Source: Epiperipatus broadwayi
Taxonomy: Eukaryota; Onychophora; Udeonychophora; Euonychophora; Peripatidae
Assembly (NCBI GenBank): GCA_028023455.1
Contig: JAQFVV010000023.1
Span: forward strand, 1,072,501 to 1,136,500
DNA: 64,000 nt
Reading direction: 5' to 3'
Shown here: piece by piece, positions 59,790 through 64,000 of the stretch
Numbering within the stretch: position 1 is the first letter of the stretch
Layout of the letters: every line of letters begins with the position of its first letter
Position numbers and translations under genes: made by a program
Notes under the pieces: model-generated
What the model was told of the DNA's origin: nothing
The model's input: only the letters and a program-made list of their open reading frames with translations
Databases searched by the model: none

Positions 59790-62700
59790 AGTGTCACAGT
59801 TCTATTCCATTGACCATATTGTATATTTTTTATTATTTACTTTATTCAGCTGAGAACTGATGAACCTAAAGTCTTTAGATTAGAGTTTATTACCACTATA
59901 TTACTGCATTAAATGATATAGATAATTTCATATTATTAATGATGAAGCTATTTTTAGATTGAGAAGCAGTATGCTTTTATGAACAATTATGAAGATTACT
60001 AAAGAATTGACACTTAATATGCACCAACACCCAGATATTTATATATGCAGTGAAGCCATGAACTATGCTATATCAAAGTACACAAATTTAATTATATGCT
60101 ATCCAAAAAAAATGTAAACAAACAATATAGATAAGTAATCAAAAAAAAAAAAACAGCATTAAAATTCTTAAATGTAATACATTTTACAATGCATGAGTAA
60201 CAGTTTTCCATATGTGAACATCATACATGATAGTATTTAAAAAAAAAATTAAAATTTGTAAATATATTGAAATGCCATACACATGCATTTTATGCTTTCT
60301 TTAATATTTTTTGATTTTGATATGCAATACTTTGTGCAATAAAATATTTTTTAAGCATAATGCTAAAAAAATTTACAAAGTTTAAGAACATGCTAAAAGT
60401 TGATACTGACTTAAAAACATTTAAAGGATTAGAGAGATCATAGTTTCTTGATAAGATTATTCTATCATGTTTTTATATGTGAAAAAAGTTATTGAAAAAA
60501 TAAAAAGAAGTTGACCCACAACTTATTTAATTATGATAAAAGTCATACATTTTATTTATTTTTTAAAAAAAATAAAAATATGATACAGATTTTTTTTTTC
60601 ATTCTTATTTTTTAAATCATTGAATGATCACACACTCAATAAAATGTATCCCCTCACTTTATTATTAATAATTATATTATTATTATTTTAAAATTTTGTT
60701 TATATTATAATTTTAATTTGTATATACTATACATATAAAAAAAGATATGTAATATATATGTACATCTTGAAAAATACTGTACATTTGTAGTTCAGCACTC
60801 AATATGTATTCTATTCTAATCAAATTTATCAACAAAACATGAGATATTATATATTATGCAAGTTTTCATGTGAGTGGGCTTGGAACAAAATGTAGCATAG
60901 TTCATTGCCACTGCATTCACACATGCATTTATACATTTTACCCTAATAATTTTAATATACTGGTTTATATTTATTTTCTCTCTCAACAAATTTAAATCTT
61001 TTTTAAAATATCTTTTTCCTGATTTTTTATTTTCTAAAGACATTTTTGTCCTTTGTTGTCCTAGATCTCATTATTTTAAAATATAGTTTACTTGTAATAT
61101 CAGCTAAATTATGATCTGAATTCAGCTCACTTTCAGAATATATACATGTATTCTTTTTAGTTTTTCCAATCCAGATCTGCTATAAATTAATTCATAATTT
61201 GTTTAAAATTTTTTCCAAAAATTAGTTTTTCGTTTCATTTCTTTTCTTTTTTTAGTTCTTAATTTTTCTGCAATCATATTTTCCTTTTTTCCTGTAACAA
61301 TATAACATTTCTGCCTGTTACATTATAGTTTTATTTGCAAATTTTTTTTGGGGGTGATTTATTTTTCATCATTGTGATCATGATAAACATTTATTATGTT
61401 TGAATAAAAAATAAGAAAGAGATGGATATTGGAGCCAAGAACAAGATTAATAGTTGTTCAAAAGCTTAATTTTAATCATTTTGAGAAGATTAAATTAATT
61501 CTTTCTTTAAATAATTAAAGTTAGATAGTTCATGTTTTTGAAAATGCTATGAAGTATTTTTTAAAATATAAATTAAAACCATTAGTTTTTCTAGTAATTA
61601 AATGTATAATTCTTTTTGATTCATAACATGCCTACATGTGCATTTAATCATAACTTCATAAAATAATTACATTTTTGAAAAAATAATAATTTTTTTTTTG
61701 CTTTTTTCATTGTTTATAATATTTTACAAGTGAAAAACAGCTATTGTTTTTTTTATTATTTTAAAATGATTAGAACTATATCAAAATCATGGACATCATT
61801 TTTTAATAGAAATATATATATATGTGTGTATATATATAAATACAAAATAACTGAGAAAAAGATTTTTGAAATTTTTTTCTAAAATTGATTTTATTGTGGG
61901 AAATCATTTATTTGGTGCTACAGATTTCAAAATTATCTTAGTAAATACTGAAACAAAAAATTCATTGTTAAATATATTTTATTTAAAATTATTAATCATC
62001 TGTAAATTTAACCAATAACAACTACTGAGTAGATAAAGTGATTTTAATTAATAATTTAAAATTTAGAGCATCTTTATAATGAAATAATTAAATGCATTTA
62101 ATTAATTTTATATTTAGAATTGCGTTACTGATTTCTATAGTGTACACTTTAGTAAAATATGTTCATGAATAAATAGAAAAAGGATTTACAAAGATTTGTT
62201 ATAAAAAATAAAAGTAAGGAAAATTCACACTGTTTAAAGTTGTTTAAGGTTTCAGTGTATTACAGTCATATATTTTGTTAATCTTAAACATATAAAGGAA
62301 TAAAATACATAGCATAATATTTTGTCAATCAAAATATGTTTTATGTTTATTCTAAATCACTAAAATATAAAATGACAAAAACAATGCTTATTCATGTACT
62401 AAAAGATAATTTGCTTGGCACCATTCTAAATTTTTAGGATATGTGTTTTATGTTCAAAACATAAAATATAAAATTATCAAATAAAAATATAATCATTCAT
62501 CATACATTTCACATTCCTCAGTTTGATGTTTCTTTGTAAATATGCATTATTTCAAAATATCATGGTTTTATGAAAAATCGTAAAATATCAAAAAATATTT
62601 AAAATATTAGGAATAGTTATGATTCCTTTTTCATAAAAAAAAATAAAAAAATATTAAGAATAATTATGATTGTTTTTTTATTTTTCTCATCAGTATTAAA

Positions 62701-64000
62701 CATTCAATATCATTTGCATTTCTACTTAATTCAAAACTTATCTTGCCTTCTTTTAAAACAAATATAATTTCAAGTTTATTCATTCTTCTTCTTTCAGAAT
62801 ACTAGACTACACAATGCATTACTAATGAAATTAAGATAGCAATATAATGTATAGAACATGAATGAATGACTAGAGTAAAGACAATAGTATAAAATAATTC
62901 AATAATCCACAAGGAAAATAGTGTGAAGCAATAGGTACAACCTCATCTAATATCTTAAGAAATAATGTCTTGGCTATCTTTCAGCACTTATAGAATATTT
63001 AAAATACAAATATCGAACACTGTCCATGGAAATAAATAGAAAAATACAGGGCTACGTTAACTGTATTTGTATAACAATTACTTATATATAATATAGGCTA
63101 ATTTTTCCTATCTTTTTAACATATTCTACAAATATAAAACATCCAGGGGTTCATTGCCTATTCCCCTGTTCACTATCATCTAAAAATTTCAAATAGATTT
63201 AAACCATCAACATCTAAAATAAACTAGGCAATTTTTCCAATAATAAACAAATTAACATATTAATTTATTCAATCATAAATACTATAACACGTGGTTTCAA
63301 TACTTAAGCTTAGCCACACATATAAATAACTTTGATTAAAATATTCGATCAATATTCATATATTTAAAATAAATATAATATGGTTTATTTAGCAAGGAAT
63401 CATATAAAATTATGTAATTATTAAAGATGTAATGAACTTTATAAATAAAAAATATATGCATATTTTTATTCATAGCTTATATCTCTTAATAAAAAATCTT
63501 ATGTGTTATTAACTCACACATCCATATGTTCATTCATTCATGTAACATAAGATGAATATTTAAAAACTCCAAGCAATTTTCAAAAAAAAAATACATGTCA
63601 TATAATATTAAAGCAATTTAAATTACCTATGTGATTTATTAGTTGTTATCACATTTTTAATATCTTCTGATCCCATCACATAAAATATAAAAACAAAATC
63701 ACAAATACCATTCATACAGAAATGTTTTCAAAAATTTTTAAAAAAATCATTAAAAGATTTTAAAGTTAATATTATTAAATTTATAGCTTTACTTCTCACT
63801 ATATGTAAAATATATAATTGTTAATTAGAGAAGATATTAATTAGTATTAAAGTTTATCGGCTTAACATTTTCGAGGATCCATGCCTCATATTCATAGCCT
63901 TCATAAAATGTATAATAAAATATGCAAATACAAATATTCAAATAAGCTAGTATTACGTAGTCCATTTCTTCGAGATCTCGAAGCAAGTATCCTTTTTATT
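59790..64000. other. AT-rich DNA to the end of the window
   Basis: Poly-A/T runs and TA tracts (61815-61840). The only long frames (such as 60816-61043 minus) have no recognisable domain. No copies of R1-R3 or retroelement proteins are seen. Confidence 0.45.

Noticed and set aside
59868-59900. Hammerhead core (CTGATGA at about 59857)
   Set aside because: A hairpin-like AAAGTCTTTAGATT follows, but there is no GAAA block or stem I.

Overview
The window looks like non-genic or intronic DNA from an AT-rich invertebrate animal genome. G+C is roughly a quarter by eye. There are long microsatellites, CpG-decay-like substitutions, Penelope-like, LINE and Gypsy retroelements, and many inverted-repeat elements. 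I found no convincing cellular gene, rRNA, ordinary tRNA, CRISPR array or bacterial-style operon. I cannot name the species. A lophotrochozoan (for example a mollusc), an arthropod or a cnidarian would all fit.

Layout. 1-0.2 kb is a CAG/TAG microsatellite cut by the window edge. 1.7-5.0 and 9.4-11.15 kb are two diverged direct copies of one segment. The first copy holds an extra head-to-head array (2.0-3.45 kb) of a repeat called R2 here. 6.3-8.4 kb is a Penelope-like element (PLE) with RT and GIY-YIG remnants, bounded by 65-bp inverted repeats. 11.4 kb is a small palindromic element. 22.45-23.1 kb is a second PLE 3' end in inverted arrangement. 25.5-27.1 kb holds an inverted pair of repeat R1, then a 355-bp-arm foldback derived from R2. 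31.7-36.5 kb is a Gypsy-type LTR element on the minus strand with gag and protease but no recognisable RT or integrase. Its 5' LTR is split by a nested R1 array. A short R1 copy with a 13-bp target duplication lies at 37.2 kb. 40.6-41.6 kb is a third PLE. 43.1-43.7 kb is a palindrome with two 216-bp arms. 46 kb has a 260-bp direct repeat carrying R2 cores. 48-50 kb and 50.6-51.4 kb hold local duplications. 53.2-55.6 kb holds LINE reverse-transcriptase remnants in and around (TAA)n tracts. 56.4-58.5 kb is a GC-richer solo LTR. 59.3 kb is a tRNA-derived SINE. The last 4 kb is featureless AT-rich DNA.

Main result. Two non-coding repeat families (R1, R2) and the PLE 3' ends carry hammerhead-ribozyme-like cores: CTGANGA, a hairpin, then GAAA. 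In R1 the fold is nearly complete: a two-part stem I of 6+6 bp, a short stem II, a minimal stem III and a GUC or GUU cleavage triplet. R1 and R2 occur as tandem monomers (about 408 bp and about 340 bp) in head-to-head 2+2 or 1+1 arrays. Two R1 insertions have 10- and 13-bp target duplications. This matches what is known of animal retrozymes (small tandem hammerhead retroelements) and PLE pseudo-LTRs. I infer that the PLEs in the same window, or relatives of them, supplied the RT and GIY-YIG endonuclease. The head-to-head arrangement repeats across families and seems to be the rule here. Every reverse transcriptase reading frame seen is broken or truncated, so any present mobility would depend on copies elsewhere.
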